Made by a program: the position numbers and the translations under genes
From: Nannochloropsis oceanica
Taxonomy: Eukaryota > Sar > Eustigmatophyceae > Eustigmatales > Monodopsidaceae
DNA length: 64,000 bases
Reading direction: 5' to 3'
NCBI GenBank assembly: GCA_004519485.1
Contig: CP038114.1
Location: 310,001-374,000 of the forward strand
The notes under the pieces: model-generated
Seen by the model: only the letters and a program-made list of their open reading frames with translations
What the model was told of the DNA's origin: nothing
Databases searched by the model: none
Part shown: positions 34,441 through 44,680 of the stretch, piece by piece
Position numbering within the stretch: the first letter of the stretch is position 1
How the letters are laid out: every line of letters starts with the position of its first letter

Positions 34441-34640
34441 AAAAACGAAGCAAAATTGGCATGCATGGGGAAAACTCAACTGAAAAAAAAGGCAAAAAAC
34501 GAAGCGAATAAAATGCATGCAAAGCGCCCATCCTATCAGATGACACGCATGGTTGCGAAAAGAACGCAGCAGATAAAAAGGAAAATGGCACAAAACGAAG
34601 CCAATAAAATTGCATGCAAGGCAAAAAACGCAGATGGAAA
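34441..34640. repeat. Three-copy interspersed motif beside tRNA-Lys(CUU)
   Basis: Copies start near 34441, 34495 and 34591. Each reads close to AAAACGAAGC, then AAATAAAAT, then TGCATGCAAGG. Spacing is uneven (about 54 and 96 bases), so this is not a simple tandem array. It lies directly 3' of the minus-strand tRNA gene. Confidence 0.55.
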
Positions 34641-34650
34641 AAGGAACTTC

Positions 34651-34654
34651 AAAA
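34651..34654 (-). terminator. Pol III terminator for tRNA-Lys(CUU)
   Basis: TTTT on the transcribed strand ten bases past the tRNA 3' end, backed up by a TTTTT at 34638-34642. Confidence 0.5.
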
Positions 34655-34663
34655 GAACACAGT

Positions 34664-34782
34664 CACCCAGTAAGGGGGTCGAACCCTTGGCCTTAAGATT
34701 AAGAGTCTTACGCTCTCATTTGCCGGGGCGGGATCTCGATCACACTTAATCCTTACACCGGAACCAACTGAGCTAACCGGGT
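34664..34782 (-). tRNA. tRNA-Lys(CUU) with a 45-base insertion in the D-loop
   Basis: All arms of a cloverleaf are present. The acceptor ACCCGGT pairs with ACTGGGT (one G-T). The D-stem GCTC/GAGC sits at 34770-34773 and 34712-34715. The anticodon stem TAAGA/TCTTA flanks loop CTCTTAA with anticodon CTT at 34703-34701. The T-stem AAGGG/CCCTT flanks TTCGACC, and the discriminator base is G. The D-loop is 54 bases instead of about 9: AGTTGGT, then about 45 extra bases, then GA. Without them the gene is a normal tRNA of 74 bases. There is no canonical intron at position 37/38. The insert includes two CCGG words that could pair. Ectopic tRNA introns in the D-arm are known from the red alga Cyanidioschyzon and from nucleomorphs. 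The insert could be a removed intron or mark a dead gene; the intact stems favour function. Confidence 0.85.
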
Positions 34783-34942
34783 ATGACTTGATCGCAAGGT
34801 AGACTCTAGTACCTTTCAACAAAACGTTCGGCGACATAGCGGCGACCAGCTGAATATCTCGAAAATCTCCCTTTTACAGATTTGTTGCTCCAATCATCGC
34901 TCAAGCTGCACTTACTTCTCTGTACAGCTTTGCGTCGGCTGT

Positions 34943-35797
34943 CTACCAAGGCGGCACGTTGGACTTCTTTTGTTTCCTCTTTTTCCCAAATTCCCTCCAG
35001 ATCAGCAAAAAGTGGCCCGTCAGGATTAGTACCCCCTCCTCCCTTCCTCCCTCCCAACATCCTACGTACTCTCTTCTCCCCCTCCTCTTCACTCCTCCTA
35101 CCTCTCCCCCTTCCTTCGCCACTGCAAGCGCATTCCTTACTTTGCCGACAAATGCCTTTCCCAAAATTGCAAACCTCTCGAGGAGATCACCCGTCATCTT
35201 ATGGCCGGCTATCAATCCACCGATTTCTTCTTGTTAAGAATGCTGTTGTGCTCCCTCCCTCATCGTCACTCACGACCATCATGCGGTTCTCCATCCCTCC
35301 ACTATCATCATACCTTCCTCCCTCCCCTCGACGCGTCCCCACCTCCTGCATGGCAAACTCCAATGCTGTATTAATACCATCCAGCATGAAAAACCAAAGA
35401 TTCCCCGTCTTGAGCAGGCGGAAATTATACATGATCCTTGCATCAAACATGTCATCGAGAACGGGGTTGGTATGTTTGGAGATGCTCGTCAAAAGTCCCA
35501 CCCATGTGGAGAAAATCCTGAGCGGATTCGCTCTTGCTTGCGGTCTTGAGATTACATCCTTCGCTCAGCATCTTGTTCTTCTTTGTACAATTTGTAGACG
35601 ATGATGAAGGAGATGAAAAATGCGTAGAAGAAAAAGAAGAAGAAGAGGATGAGGAAGAGGAAGTTGGCCGACCTCCACCGAGTAGACAACTGGTGCGAAT
35701 TTGCCCTGTGGATTGTGATGTGTTTGCGGTCGAATAGCGAGCTCATTGTGATTGTCATATGGAGACAGATCGTGGAAGGTCGAGAAGAGGACGTCAT
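34943..35797 (-). CDS. Possible multi-exon gene, unknown, one membrane helix
   Basis: Three minus-strand frames look protein-like. The first (35797-35552) has a basic head and a strongly hydrophobic helix (about 25 residues, partly made by an AAG repeat) ending KLYKEEQDAERR. The second (about 35560-35199) reads RIFSTWVGLLTSISKHTNP, then LLKTGNLWFFMLDGINTALEF. The third (35215-34943) includes GLIAGHKMTGDLLERFAIL and KAFVGKVRNALAVAKEGG. Amphipathic helices and few low-complexity runs argue for coding, but I could not connect the frames with in-phase introns. No family is recognised; a small organelle membrane protein is only a guess. Confidence 0.3.
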
Positions 35798-37061
35798 GGT
35801 GCTGTTCTCAGATGTCTTGCTTACACGCGGATATGTACGGGGACATGGAACGCATGTGGAACGTGAGGTTGTTGCGACTAAAAATCGCTAAGAGCAAGAT
35901 GGCGCGGGGAGGGGATTGATCCAACACCGGATCGATCGCCAGTGATTAAAAAAGCACGTGTGCGTTGTCAAGCCCTTTTTCGACAATACTGCATTAGTCA
36001 ACAGCTTCAAATAATACTCATGTTCAAGGGGAAGGCATCGCAGACGTGTGCCATGGCACACATGGGAAAGAAGGCGACCGGTCAGTGGAGTGCCAACGAC
36101 TCTGGGAAGCATTTCATGGCCCACTATGAGTGGGTGGAGAACGGTGGGCAGGTTCTGGTGTGGATTAATGTTCGAGACTGACGAGGTCGTCAGTTCTAAG
36201 GAGCGACTCAAGGAGTTACAGAACCCACGTCAGAAGACCCACTTAACCATCATGCCTTCGACCGCTGAGACCCTGAAGAAAATTGACAGGAGACAGTCAA
36301 AGACGGACAAGAAGAAACCTTCGTCGGTGCCGGCGACGGCCTTAGTCGAGGAGGGGAATGTGACTCCGTCGGGCATGCCAGAAGTTCTGCAGCCTTGAGG
36401 AAGACTTGATGGAGTGAGGGTTGGTAAGAGAGGGAGAAGGAAGGAGGTCATGTGGAAGCTTCCATGGAGGGAAGCCGGGAAGGAGACCTTATGACGTATG
36501 GGGAAGCGAGGATGGATTTTAGCGGATTAAGCGAGACAGTGAGAGACGATGTTTGGAAATGGCAAGAGGGAAAAAGCCATCATGTCAAGAGGCAAGAGGA
36601 GACGAAGGGATAAAGAGAAGAGCAACTACATGGAAACCAGAAATGAGTGACAAACACTTTTTCAAAGGCTTAAGTCCCTCACTAACACCTTTTCGCCTCT
36701 TTTTTTTTCTGTTGCGTTTCTCTGTGCAATATTATAGCCTTTCTTCGTTTTGCCTTTTTTTCTTTTTTTTCAGCTACGTTTTTCTTTTGTAACTAAGCAT
36801 GTGAAATGATATTATGGGCCGCATTTTGAAGTCCCCTTTCCTCCCACCTGATAGCTTGTTTCGCACGCGACATCATGTGGAAAATCATAACTGTTGGGCC
36901 GTTTGTGTAGTCTAGTGAAAATTTTGAACGGCAAGCAAGAGATTGTCATAAGTGAGCGTCGATTGGAGAGGGCATGAATTTGGCAAGGCCGAAAAGAATA
37001 CTTATATTCAACACAATAGGCTGCGCGAGGATAGTATCTACTACTACTACTACTATCTCCC

Positions 37062-37068
37062 AAAAAAA
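37062..37068 (-). terminator. Pol III terminator for tRNA-Lys(UUU)
   Basis: Seven T in a row on the transcribed strand, about 30 bases past the tRNA 3' end. Confidence 0.55.
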
Positions 37069-37097
37069 GTTGGGAAGGTTTGATACAGCTTGATCTG

Positions 37098-37175
37098 CAC
37101 CGCCGTGGGGGGTCGATCCCCAGACCTTCAGGTTAAAAGCCCGACGCTCTACCAGTGGCACTGAGCTACGGCGGT
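37098..37175 (-). tRNA. tRNA-Lys(UUU) with an enlarged D-loop
   Basis: A complete cloverleaf. Acceptor ACCGCCG pairs perfectly with CGGCGGT. The D-stem is GCTC/GAGC; anticodon stem TCGGG/CCTGA has one G-T and loop CTTTTAA, anticodon TTT. The T-stem TGGGG/CCCCA flanks ATCGACC, and the discriminator is G. No intron lies in the anticodon loop. The D-loop is 13 bases (AGTGCCACTGGTA), about five more than the usual AGTTGGTA, and the extra part makes a small palindrome CAGTGCCACTG. It lies 2.3 kb from the other tRNA-Lys on the same strand; together they read both lysine codons. Confidence 0.93.
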
Positions 37176-37908
37176 AAATCGTGGAGATCTTCAACTTACC
37201 TTGCTATTTATTAATTTTGATTCAATTCACCTCGATATTTATGAAATAGTACCGTCGACATTTCTATCGGGGTATCGTCGCGAGGCCAGGACTGGCCAGG
37301 CATACAAAGTCCAAGCCAGGTGACAGACGCTGACCGAAGTATATTTCACATTTTTCGATTCATTTCCCGAAATTACCTCGTTTGACTAGTGGTGTTTCTT
37401 TATGGTATTTCATCCTGCAGGGTGTTTTGAAGCTTGGCGAGAAGGGAGGTTGCATAGCGATGACAACATTTACCTTGCCGGAAAACGAGCAAGAATGTGA
37501 AACTTCATGTCTCACACCCTTCTTTAAACCGAAGCCTTTGTTTGCATGTTGTAGACTTTAAAAGTGGCGGTATAACATCAATTAGACGCCAAGCAAGATA
37601 CAAATGTTGCCTCCTCCCACTTCCCACTTCTTTTCTTCCCACTCATCGAACGGCTCTCACGCATTGGCTTCGATCATAAGCAGTACATCGCCACCCATCT
37701 GCGAGCATCCCAGACATGCGATCGCACCACCCACCACGGTAGTCCCACACACACCCTTCATTAACTCTGACATACCCCATCCTCTCAAACTCCACAGAGA
37801 GCGCAGCCTGTTTTTTTATTTCTTGGCGCTGGCATCCAAATCATCCTGCTTCCAAGTTGCTGTTGCTGTTTATGCAAGCGGGAGCCTGTATGCCCTCCGG
37901 CGGGTTGA
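37176..37908. other. Intergenic region upstream of MnmG
   Basis: About 730 bases between a minus-strand tRNA and a plus-strand gene. No gene or clear promoter element is seen. Confidence 0.4.
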
Positions 37909-40356
37909 ATGGCTAAGCGCTCCTCCCTCGTAGCCTTTCTCTCACTCTGTGTCGTCATTATTGTGCCTACACTAGCCTTCCTGTCGCCTGTAGCCTCACC
38001 TAGCATGCAGCGCCTCTTCCCCTCCTCCTCCTCGTTCCTAACCGTGACCAGAAGGATAAGAGGCTCCCCCCGCATGAATCACGCTGTTCAAGCCCGCCAT
38101 TTTGCCCGGGCTTGCACTAGCACCATCACCAATAGGGGCAGCAGTCTGCTTCGCATGTCCTCCCACTCTTCTTCCTCCTCTCACACTTACGACGTCATCG
38201 TTGTCGGCGGAGGCCACGCAGGCTGCGAAGCCGCTGCCGCCAGCGCCCGGACCGGGGCCAAAACCGTGCTGGTCACGCAAAAAATAGAGACTGTAGGCGA
38301 GATGTCTTGTAATCCTAGTATTGGTGGCATTGGCAAAGGGCATTTGGTCCGAGAAATCGATGCGTTGGATGGAGTGATGGGACGGATGATTGACCAGGCA
38401 GGGATTCACTTCAAAATATTGAACTCACGCAAAGGCCCTGCAGTGCGAGGACCACGGGCACAGGCGGATCGGGAGAGGTATCGAGAGGCAATGAGGAAGG
38501 AGCTGGCAGCAACCCCGAATTTGACTATTTTCCAGGGGAGCGTTGAGGATTTGATTTTGGAGGACGGAGGGCGGAGCAGCAGCAGCAGCAGCAGTGGCAG
38601 CAGCAGCAGCAGCAGTGGCATGGAGAGTCATTTGGTGGGACAGCAGAAATTCGTGAGGGGGATCACGACGGCAACGGGTGAGACATTGTTGGCGCCCAAT
38701 GTGGTCATCACCACGGGTACTTTTCTCAAGGGAAAATGCTACTTGGGGAAGGAAACGTATGCTGCAGGGCGACACTTGCGCAACTCGCTAGAGTTGGAAG
38801 CGCCTTCCATCGGGTTGAGTGTAACGTTGGAGGAGAAGTTGGGCTTACCTTTAGGGAGGCTTAAGACGGGTACCCCTCCTCGGCTGGATGGAAAGACGAT
38901 TGATTGGTCGTCTCTGGAGGAGCAGCCGAGCGATGATCCTCCCCGGGCGTTTTCTTATTTAAATGCCGACGGAGGCGTGGCACTTGCAAATCGCTTGATC
39001 AAGTGTCATAAGACATTTACAACCCAAACCACCCACGAACTGGTCCTTAAAAACGCGCACCTCCTTCCTGACTACGACGGCGATGGTGGGCGAGGTGTTG
39101 GTCCTCGGTATTGCCCCTCCCTCTTCAAGAAAGTCGAGCGTTTCCCGGACCGGAACTCCCACATCGTTTGGCTAGAGCCCGAGGGCTTAGACACGGATGT
39201 CGTCTACCCCAACGGTTTGTCAGGGCCTTTCCCAGTAGACGTTCAGGAGTTAATTTTGCATTCCATCCCTGGACTGGAAGAGGTGAAAATCGTGGTTCCT
39301 GGTTACGATGTGGAGTATGATTACGTGGACCCCCGCTCACTGTCTCATTCGCTGGAGGTGAAGAATGTGCAGGGGCTGTACCTCGCGGGGCAGATATGTG
39401 GGACTACGGGTTATGAAGAAGCGGCGGCACAGGGCTTGGTGGCAGGGGCGAATGCGGGGTTGAAGGCGGGGGGGAGGGAGGGGTTGGTGATTGGGCGGGA
39501 TGAGGGGTATATTGGTGTGCTCGTGGACGACCTTGTGACGAAAGGGACGAATGAGCCGTACCGGATGTTTACCTCACGCGCTGAGTATAGATTAAGTCTG
39601 AGGGCAGACAATGCTGATTTACGATTGACGGAAAAGGGATGGAAAGCTGGGGTGGTGGGAGAGGGGAGGATGGAGGCCTTGAGGGAGAGAGAGGGGAGGG
39701 TGGCGTTGGCCATGGGGCAATTGGAGGCTTTTGTGTTGCCGGTGAGGACGTGGATGACGATGGAGGAAACGAAGGGTTTGGAAATATCGGTGAGGGATGG
39801 TGCGCCCAAAAGCGCCGCCGAGGTGCTGAGTTTGAAGGACATTACGTTAGGAGAGATGGAGGCATTGATGATGAAGGTGGTTCCCAGCATGCCTGCGGAC
39901 GAGGATCAGGGAGAGGGAGTCCGGCAAATCTTTCCGACACCCGACGCCGCGAAAGATACGGTCGAGGCGGCGTGCAAGTATCGATTCTACCTGGAGCGGC
40001 AAGAGAAGGAAATGGACTCCTGGAGGCGGAATGCGGCCTTGAGGATCCCCATGGACATTACATACAGTCGAGAAAATTTCCCGTCGCTTTCTGCAGAAGA
40101 GATCCAGAAGCTGGCGGCGCATCGGCCAGTGACTTTTCATGCGGCATCTCAGATATCTGGGATTACCCCCCATTCGCTGGTGTATTTGTTTAACTATGTG
40201 ACGAAGAAAGGAAAGGCGGATAAGAGGGAGAAGGAGGCGCTGAGGGGTGGGAGAGGAGGTAGGGAGGGAGGGAGGGAGGCGGAGATTGTGACTCACCATT
40301 GGCAGGAATTGGAGGAGCAAGAAACCGAAAAGGGATTGATGCAGGAGGACAGGTAG
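37909..40356 (+). CDS. Organellar tRNA uridine-34 modification enzyme MnmG (GidA/MTO1)
   Basis: A single-exon flavoprotein of 815 residues. With MnmE it adds carboxymethylaminomethyl groups to the wobble U of organelle tRNAs. Motifs: FAD fold [10 protein letters not shown] near 99, [42 protein letters not shown], second FAD motif [19 protein letters not shown], and [14 protein letters not shown]. The C-terminal helical domain that contacts MnmE ends with a normal [17 protein letters not shown]. About 90 residues precede the fold: a signal-like [16 protein letters not shown] start with the plastid Ala-Phe step, then an Arg/Ser-rich transit region. Plastid targeting is likely; mitochondrial sorting cannot be excluded. 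A poly-Ser insert interrupts the core (from AGC repeats near 38577), and a charged tail follows. Confidence 0.96.
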   Translation: MAKRSSLVAFLSLCVVIIVPTLAFLSPVASPSMQRLFPSSSSFLTVTRRIRGSPRMNHAVQARHFARACTSTITNRGSSLLRMSSHSSSSSHTYDVIVVGGGHAGCEAAAASARTGAKTVLVTQKIETVGEMSCNPSIGGIGKGHLVREIDALDGVMGRMIDQAGIHFKILNSRKGPAVRGPRAQADRERYREAMRKELAATPNLTIFQGSVEDLILEDGGRSSSSSSSGSSSSSSGMESHLVGQQKFVRGITTATGETLLAPNVVITTGTFLKGKCYLGKETYAAGRHLRNSLELEAPSIGLSVTLEEKLGLPLGRLKTGTPPRLDGKTIDWSSLEEQPSDDPPRAFSYLNADGGVALANRLIKCHKTFTTQTTHELVLKNAHLLPDYDGDGGRGVGPRYCPSLFKKVERFPDRNSHIVWLEPEGLDTDVVYPNGLSGPFPVDVQELILHSIPGLEEVKIVVPGYDVEYDYVDPRSLSHSLEVKNVQGLYLAGQICGTTGYEEAAAQGLVAGANAGLKAGGREGLVIGRDEGYIGVLVDDLVTKGTNEPYRMFTSRAEYRLSLRADNADLRLTEKGWKAGVVGEGRMEALREREGRVALAMGQLEAFVLPVRTWMTMEETKGLEISVRDGAPKSAAEVLSLKDITLGEMEALMMKVVPSMPADEDQGEGVRQIFPTPDAAKDTVEAACKYRFYLERQEKEMDSWRRNAALRIPMDITYSRENFPSLSAEEIQKLAAHRPVTFHAASQISGITPHSLVYLFNYVTKKGKADKREKEALRGGRGGREGGREAEIVTHHWQELEEQETEKGLMQEDR

Positions 40357-41016
40357 CAGCAGCAGCAGCAGCAGCAGGAGCAGCAGCAGGAGCAGCAGCA
40401 GGAGCAGGAGGCGGCCAAGGCGAATGCGGGGAGTGGGTGAGGTTGGTATCCAACGCTGAACGCTGAGTAGGGTGTGTATAAATAATGGTTGCCGCCGTCC
40501 GAGCGAGTGGACGATGAGACAAGCGATTAAGGGAAAAGATGACGAGAAGACAAGGAGTGGGAAATGAAGGGCAAAGCAAGCAGTCGGTGGCGTCTGTAAA
40601 TTCAAATCTTGGTTTTTTAATTTATATCTCATCAAGCACCATGTGTAGCATATATATAGATATATATATATAGATATATATATATATATGTGTGTGTGTG
40701 TGTCAGCATATGCACCCTCACTTGTTTTTCTCATTTATTCAAGGGTTTATTCTTATCGTCTTGTAAGCTTACAGTGCCGCAGCAATACCTCCCTCTCCCC
40801 TTTTTCTCACATCACCATCCTCGCCACGCTCGTATATCCTTTATACCGGGAATAAATGCGCCGAGAAAAATGGACACATATATATGTGTACATAATCGTC
40901 GCTATAAGTAAAAATATATACAAATATACTTACATTCGTCAACTCCGATACCTATTGACGTAAAGCACCATTCCTCTCTTCTCCTCCTTCCTACCTCCTC
41001 GTCCTTTATCTCCTTC
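40357..41016. other. Intergenic region with microsatellites
   Basis: Convergent space after MnmG. 40354-40411 is AGC/GGAGCA repeat, and 40645-40705 is a GATATATATA then TGTG array. No gene. Confidence 0.6.
40645..40705. repeat. (GATATATATA)n / (TG)n microsatellite
   Basis: Alternating TA steps with regular GA interruptions, followed by (GT)n. Lies in the 3' region of MnmG. Confidence 0.85.
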
Positions 41017-41436
41017 TCATGGCAAATCATACTCATATGTGCGTCGCTGCCTCTCTTCCCCCTGTCCCTTCCTCAACGCATGATCCGCAAAGGCCCCCAA
41101 CAAAAAAGTTGGGAAATAGATTGGAAATGTCGCAGCAAACCCATGTATGAAGGCAGTACGACGGGCATTCGGGGCAAGGAGTGCCGCGAGGCCCCCTCGT
41201 GCTGAGGCCAAACCAAGCGAAAGCCCCGTGACTACGTTACCCAGCTTGATACTGCTCGTCAAGAGACTATCGTCAGGATGCGGGAAAAGGCGTGCGGCAA
41301 AGGGGCGGGGGTATAAGAGGCCGGTGTAAGGTGTAGCAACGACATTGGGGTAACCGCGTGTGGAGCCGAGCGACGATGGAGTCGTGGCATTGATGCTGTA
41401 GTCGTTGTCCTCATCCTTCTCCGCTGGCGATTGCAT
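41017..41436 (-). CDS. Small unknown protein with two hydrophobic segments
   Basis: 139 residues from the ATG at 41436. I recognise no family. The N-terminal half is polar. Two hydrophobic stretches follow, LGNVVTGLSLGLASARGGLAALL and FIHGFAATFPIYFPTFLLGAFA, separated by a short basic loop (APNARRTA), with a charged tail. This looks like a small two-helix membrane protein, perhaps of an organelle inner membrane; that is inference. An acceptor-like ACACAG sits 20 bases before the ATG in frame, so an upstream exon is possible. The gene stands head to head with the NSUN5-type gene, with 149 bases between the ATGs. Confidence 0.55.
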   Translation of the reverse strand: MQSPAEKDEDNDYSINATTPSSLGSTRGYPNVVATPYTGLLYPRPFAARLFPHPDDSLLTSSIKLGNVVTGLSLGLASARGGLAALLAPNARRTAFIHGFAATFPIYFPTFLLGAFADHALRKGQGEERQRRTYEYDLP

Positions 41437-41585
41437 ATAAAATTGTTTATCTTCCTGTGTTTGTGGATGTGGTGGTCGTGGTATGAATGATGCAATTGTG
41501 GTGATGAATTTAAGACGATGCCATGGCAATCGCTTCTTGACCTCCCCCCTTCCTCAACTTACACCTACCCAACATCAAAGCCTCC
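41437..41585. promoter_or_regulatory. Compact divergent promoter (149 bp)
   Basis: Separates the small unknown gene (-) from the NSUN5-type gene (+). So short a space implies a bidirectional promoter. Confidence 0.45.
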
Positions 41586-44139
41586 ATGGACCACTACCAA
41601 CAAGCCTCGCGGGTCCTCGCTGACGTCTTAGCCAAGAAGGGTAGCATCAAGACGCTGGCCCTGGCCAAGGACATTCGCAACAAGGTACGTAAAAGCGGAC
41701 AGATAGGCAAGTGCATTGACCTCCCCCATCGTGCGGCAGCCCGCACTTCCCCTCTCTCTGTCGCCCGCTCTTACTCCCTCTTATTCTCTTTGCATACACT
41801 CTCAGTCATCTGGACATCCTTCTGTAGTACTCAGGTTCAGTCCGCTCTTTTTGTGAACGTACCACTCTCAATGAATTTGGTTCAGCCCAAACCCCTCTTA
41901 CCATGCCCCTCTTACCATGCCCACCCACCCATTCAGACTAACACCCTCCCTTTCTGCTGAAGCATTTCGTCAACACCCTCATGACTACACCTCTGCGATA
42001 CAAATCAGCCATCAACTTTGTCCCTGGATGCTCAATCTCCACTTTGCTCTCCCAAGGAAAGCAATCGGTTCTCACTCAAAACCTCCCTCCTTCTCTCCCT
42101 CCATTCGTCCCTCTCTCCCTTCCCTCTAGCGCTTCGTCACGGCCCTGGTCACCGAAACTCTCCGCCATAGATCCACAATTGACGTCGTTCTTCATCGGTC
42201 CAAACTCCACTCCATCCTCCGAAAGCAAATCCGCGACCCCCACCTCCTCGCCCTCCTCCTCTATGATCTTCTCTTTGGCAAAGGCATACAAGGGGGAGGC
42301 TCCGTCAAACGCACCCTGAAGCACCACGAAGCCGTCCTTCGTCGTGCTACTGAGGGGTTGATACTCCCTGAGAAGCACATGTCAAAGCAGTCACAGGGAT
42401 GGGAGGAAGGGGGGGCGGGAGGGACAGCAGCATTCCCGCGCTACGCCAGAGTCAACACCCTAAAAATCTCATTAGCAGAAGCCCGCTCCCAACTCATTTC
42501 TTCCCCCCCTTCCTCCCTCCCTACCTCCTCCTCCTCACGCGTAAGTTTCACGGCCGATGAAATCAAAGATGACGAGCACATCCCGAACCTCCTCCTCTTC
42601 CCCCCCGGGAGCGACCTCCACGACCATCCCTTGGTTAAATCGGGAGCATTAATCCTCCAAGATAAAGCATCCTGTTTCCCCGCCCATGTCTTGCTGGGGA
42701 AAGAGGGAGGGAAGGAGGGAGGGAGGGAGGACTGGTGGGTCGGGGATGTGATTGATGCGTGTGCGGCGCCGGGAAACAAAACGTCCCATGCCGCGGCCTT
42801 GTTGCAGGAGCACGCGAGAGCAGCAGCAGCAGCGTCTGCTGCCTGCCAAGACGTCGGTAGTGCGCCAATTGCTGCCTCTGTGTCCTCAGTGGTGTATGCA
42901 TTAGACAGGGATGGGCATCGGCTGGATATTTTGAAGGAGAGGGTGATAGGGCTGATGGGCGCGAAGGGAAGGCTGGTGGTCCCCCTACTCCAAGACTTTC
43001 TATCGATCAACCCGCAGCAGCAGCAGCAGCAGCCACCAGAGGGAAGAGGTAGAGGCACGAAGAAGGGGAGAAAGGGTGTGGCAGGTTTGGAGGGAGGGAG
43101 GGAGGGAGGGGTGGAAGGACGATTCAGGGAGGTGCGTGCCATCATGCTTGATCCATCGTGCTCCGGCTCGGGGATGGTGAAGAGTATGGAGAGACGGTTG
43201 GAGGAGGAGGAGGAGGAGGTGGAGGTGGAGGAAGGGGAGGAGAGAAAGAGGGGAGGGAGAAAAGAGTGGACATATCGGGATTGGGATGGGGGAGTCAAGG
43301 GAGGGAAGGAGGGCGAGAAGGAGGGCGAGGCGGTGGAGGAGGAAGAGAGGAAGAGTACCAAGGCGGTGATTAAAGATGGCGGGGCGACACAGAGGCTGAG
43401 GGCACTTTCTCAGTTCCAATTCAAAGCGTTAGTCAAGGCCTTGGTTGATTTTCCGGCGGTCAACCGGGTGGTGTACTCGACGTGCTCGATCCATGTCGAG
43501 GAGAATGAGATGGTGGTGGCCGCTGCATTGAAGTCGCAGAGAAAAGCATACGGGAAAGGGGCAGCCGACAAGGAAGGGAAAGAAGGAGGGGGCATGATGG
43601 AAGGCAGTGGAAAGGAGGGAGAAAAGAAGCGGCAAACCCAGGAGCAAAAGCAACAGCTGGCACCATTTGAGCTTGTCCGGGCGTTACCTTCATGGCCTCG
43701 ACGGGGCTTGTCTCGCACGCTCGAGGGGAGGGAGACGGGGTTGAGCGAGGAGGAGGCCAACTGCCTCGTGAGGACCGATCCCCGACATGATTTGACCAAT
43801 GGCTTTTTTGTCGCTTACTTTGAGAGGGAGGGAACGGGAGGAGCAGGGAAGAAATTGAGGCTGAGCAATGTAAAAGGTGGAGGACGAAAAGTGATAAAGG
43901 GTACGGCCGAAACGGTTGCGGTGGTTCCAACCGTGGGTGGGACGAAGCGTCCGCGGGAGGGAGGGGAGAGAACGGAGCAAGGAGGGGATAGATCGGGTGG
44001 GGGTAGGGTCAGTTCCAAGCAGAACAAATCTGCTAAACGACGGGAGAGGAGGAAGAAGCAGAAAAGGCTTGCGGGGGAAGGGAGGGGAGAGGGAGACGGG
44101 GAAGCTCGTGGAGGGGAGGTGCAGAAGACGGCGGAGTGA
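41586..44139 (+). CDS. NSUN5-type 25S/28S rRNA (cytosine-C5) methyltransferase
   Basis: A 702-residue protein in exons 41586-41684 and 42130-44139 (phase 0). NSUN5/Rcm1 methylates one cytosine of large-subunit rRNA in the nucleolus. The first exon reads YQQASRVLADVLAKKGSIKTL, the typical NSUN5 start. The second has LLLYDLLFGKGIQGGGSVK, the SAM-binding DACAAPGNKTSHAA, motif IV DPSCSGSG and motif VI YSTCSIHVEENE. The two Cys of these last motifs form the dual-Cys catalytic pair. Long Lys/Glu/Gly-rich inserts lie between them, and the tail is strongly basic (KRRERRKKQKR), consistent with nucleolar targeting. Relatives are about 430-490 residues. AGC and GGAGGA repeats supply much of the excess. 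Confidence 0.92.
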
Positions 44140-44680
44140 GAAAGGAAATGGGACAACAAAGTAAGATTGACAAATTAAAGGTGAATAAATAGATTTCGCT
44201 GCGTTATAACTCAAATTTTGCCCGTGATGTTTTGTTTTTCCCTATTGTTGTTGTGAAGCTTCAGGAGTGTGTGCGTGCGCCGAGCGAGGCGCGGTTGAAA
44301 GGAGGGAAAAGCAAACCACAAAAGCCTTCCAAAAAAGGGACCAAAACAGTTGAATCTAAGGACACGAATACCTCAGACACGGTATTATTGTATATATCTC
44401 TATTCTTGGTGTGTTTGTGCCTTCGCTTTTCGAACGCGTCGTCAGGAGGCAGGCCATGGATGGGCCATGGACCTTCTCGCTAGTGGACATTGTGCCGCGG
44501 CCTGGCTGCCATCCAGTCGACCCCCCCACCGTTCTCCCGCATTCTTCACGCCGCATGACTTGTTGATGACCAAACAACACACCACCTGACCCAAAGCCGA
44601 CACACACTCACATATTCATCACAATTTCCTTGCTATATCACACCTACATTGGCCCTCTTCGCTCTCCTCCACCAGTCATC
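44140..44680. other. Intergenic region upstream of RPS28
   Basis: About 540 bases with no recognised gene; should contain the RPS28 promoter. Confidence 0.4.

Larger units (their letters stand above)
33859..34663. other. Intergenic region with interspersed repeat motif
   Basis: Upstream of the tryptophan synthase gene. 34441-34640 contains three copies of a 28-30-base motif, listed separately, and is A-rich. No gene is believed. Confidence 0.45.
34783..37097. other. Gene-poor region between two tRNA-Lys genes
   Basis: About 2.3 kb without a recognised gene. Weak minus-strand coding signals at 34943-35797 are listed separately. Open frames at 36019-36398 (+) could be gene remnants, with a Lys/Ser-rich end, but they match nothing and lie in two frames. 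Confidence 0.35.

Noticed and set aside
35895-35945. Possible tRNA 3' half on the minus strand (GGATCAATCC with a GC-rich end)
   Set aside because: No partner for the acceptor strand exists within a tRNA length upstream.
37098-40356. tRNA-Lys(UUU) lying near MnmG, whose target includes the wobble U of tRNA-Lys(UUU)
   Set aside because: The MnmG protein has an organelle leader and acts on organelle tRNAs, while this tRNA gene looks nuclear and cytosolic. The neighbourhood is probably chance.
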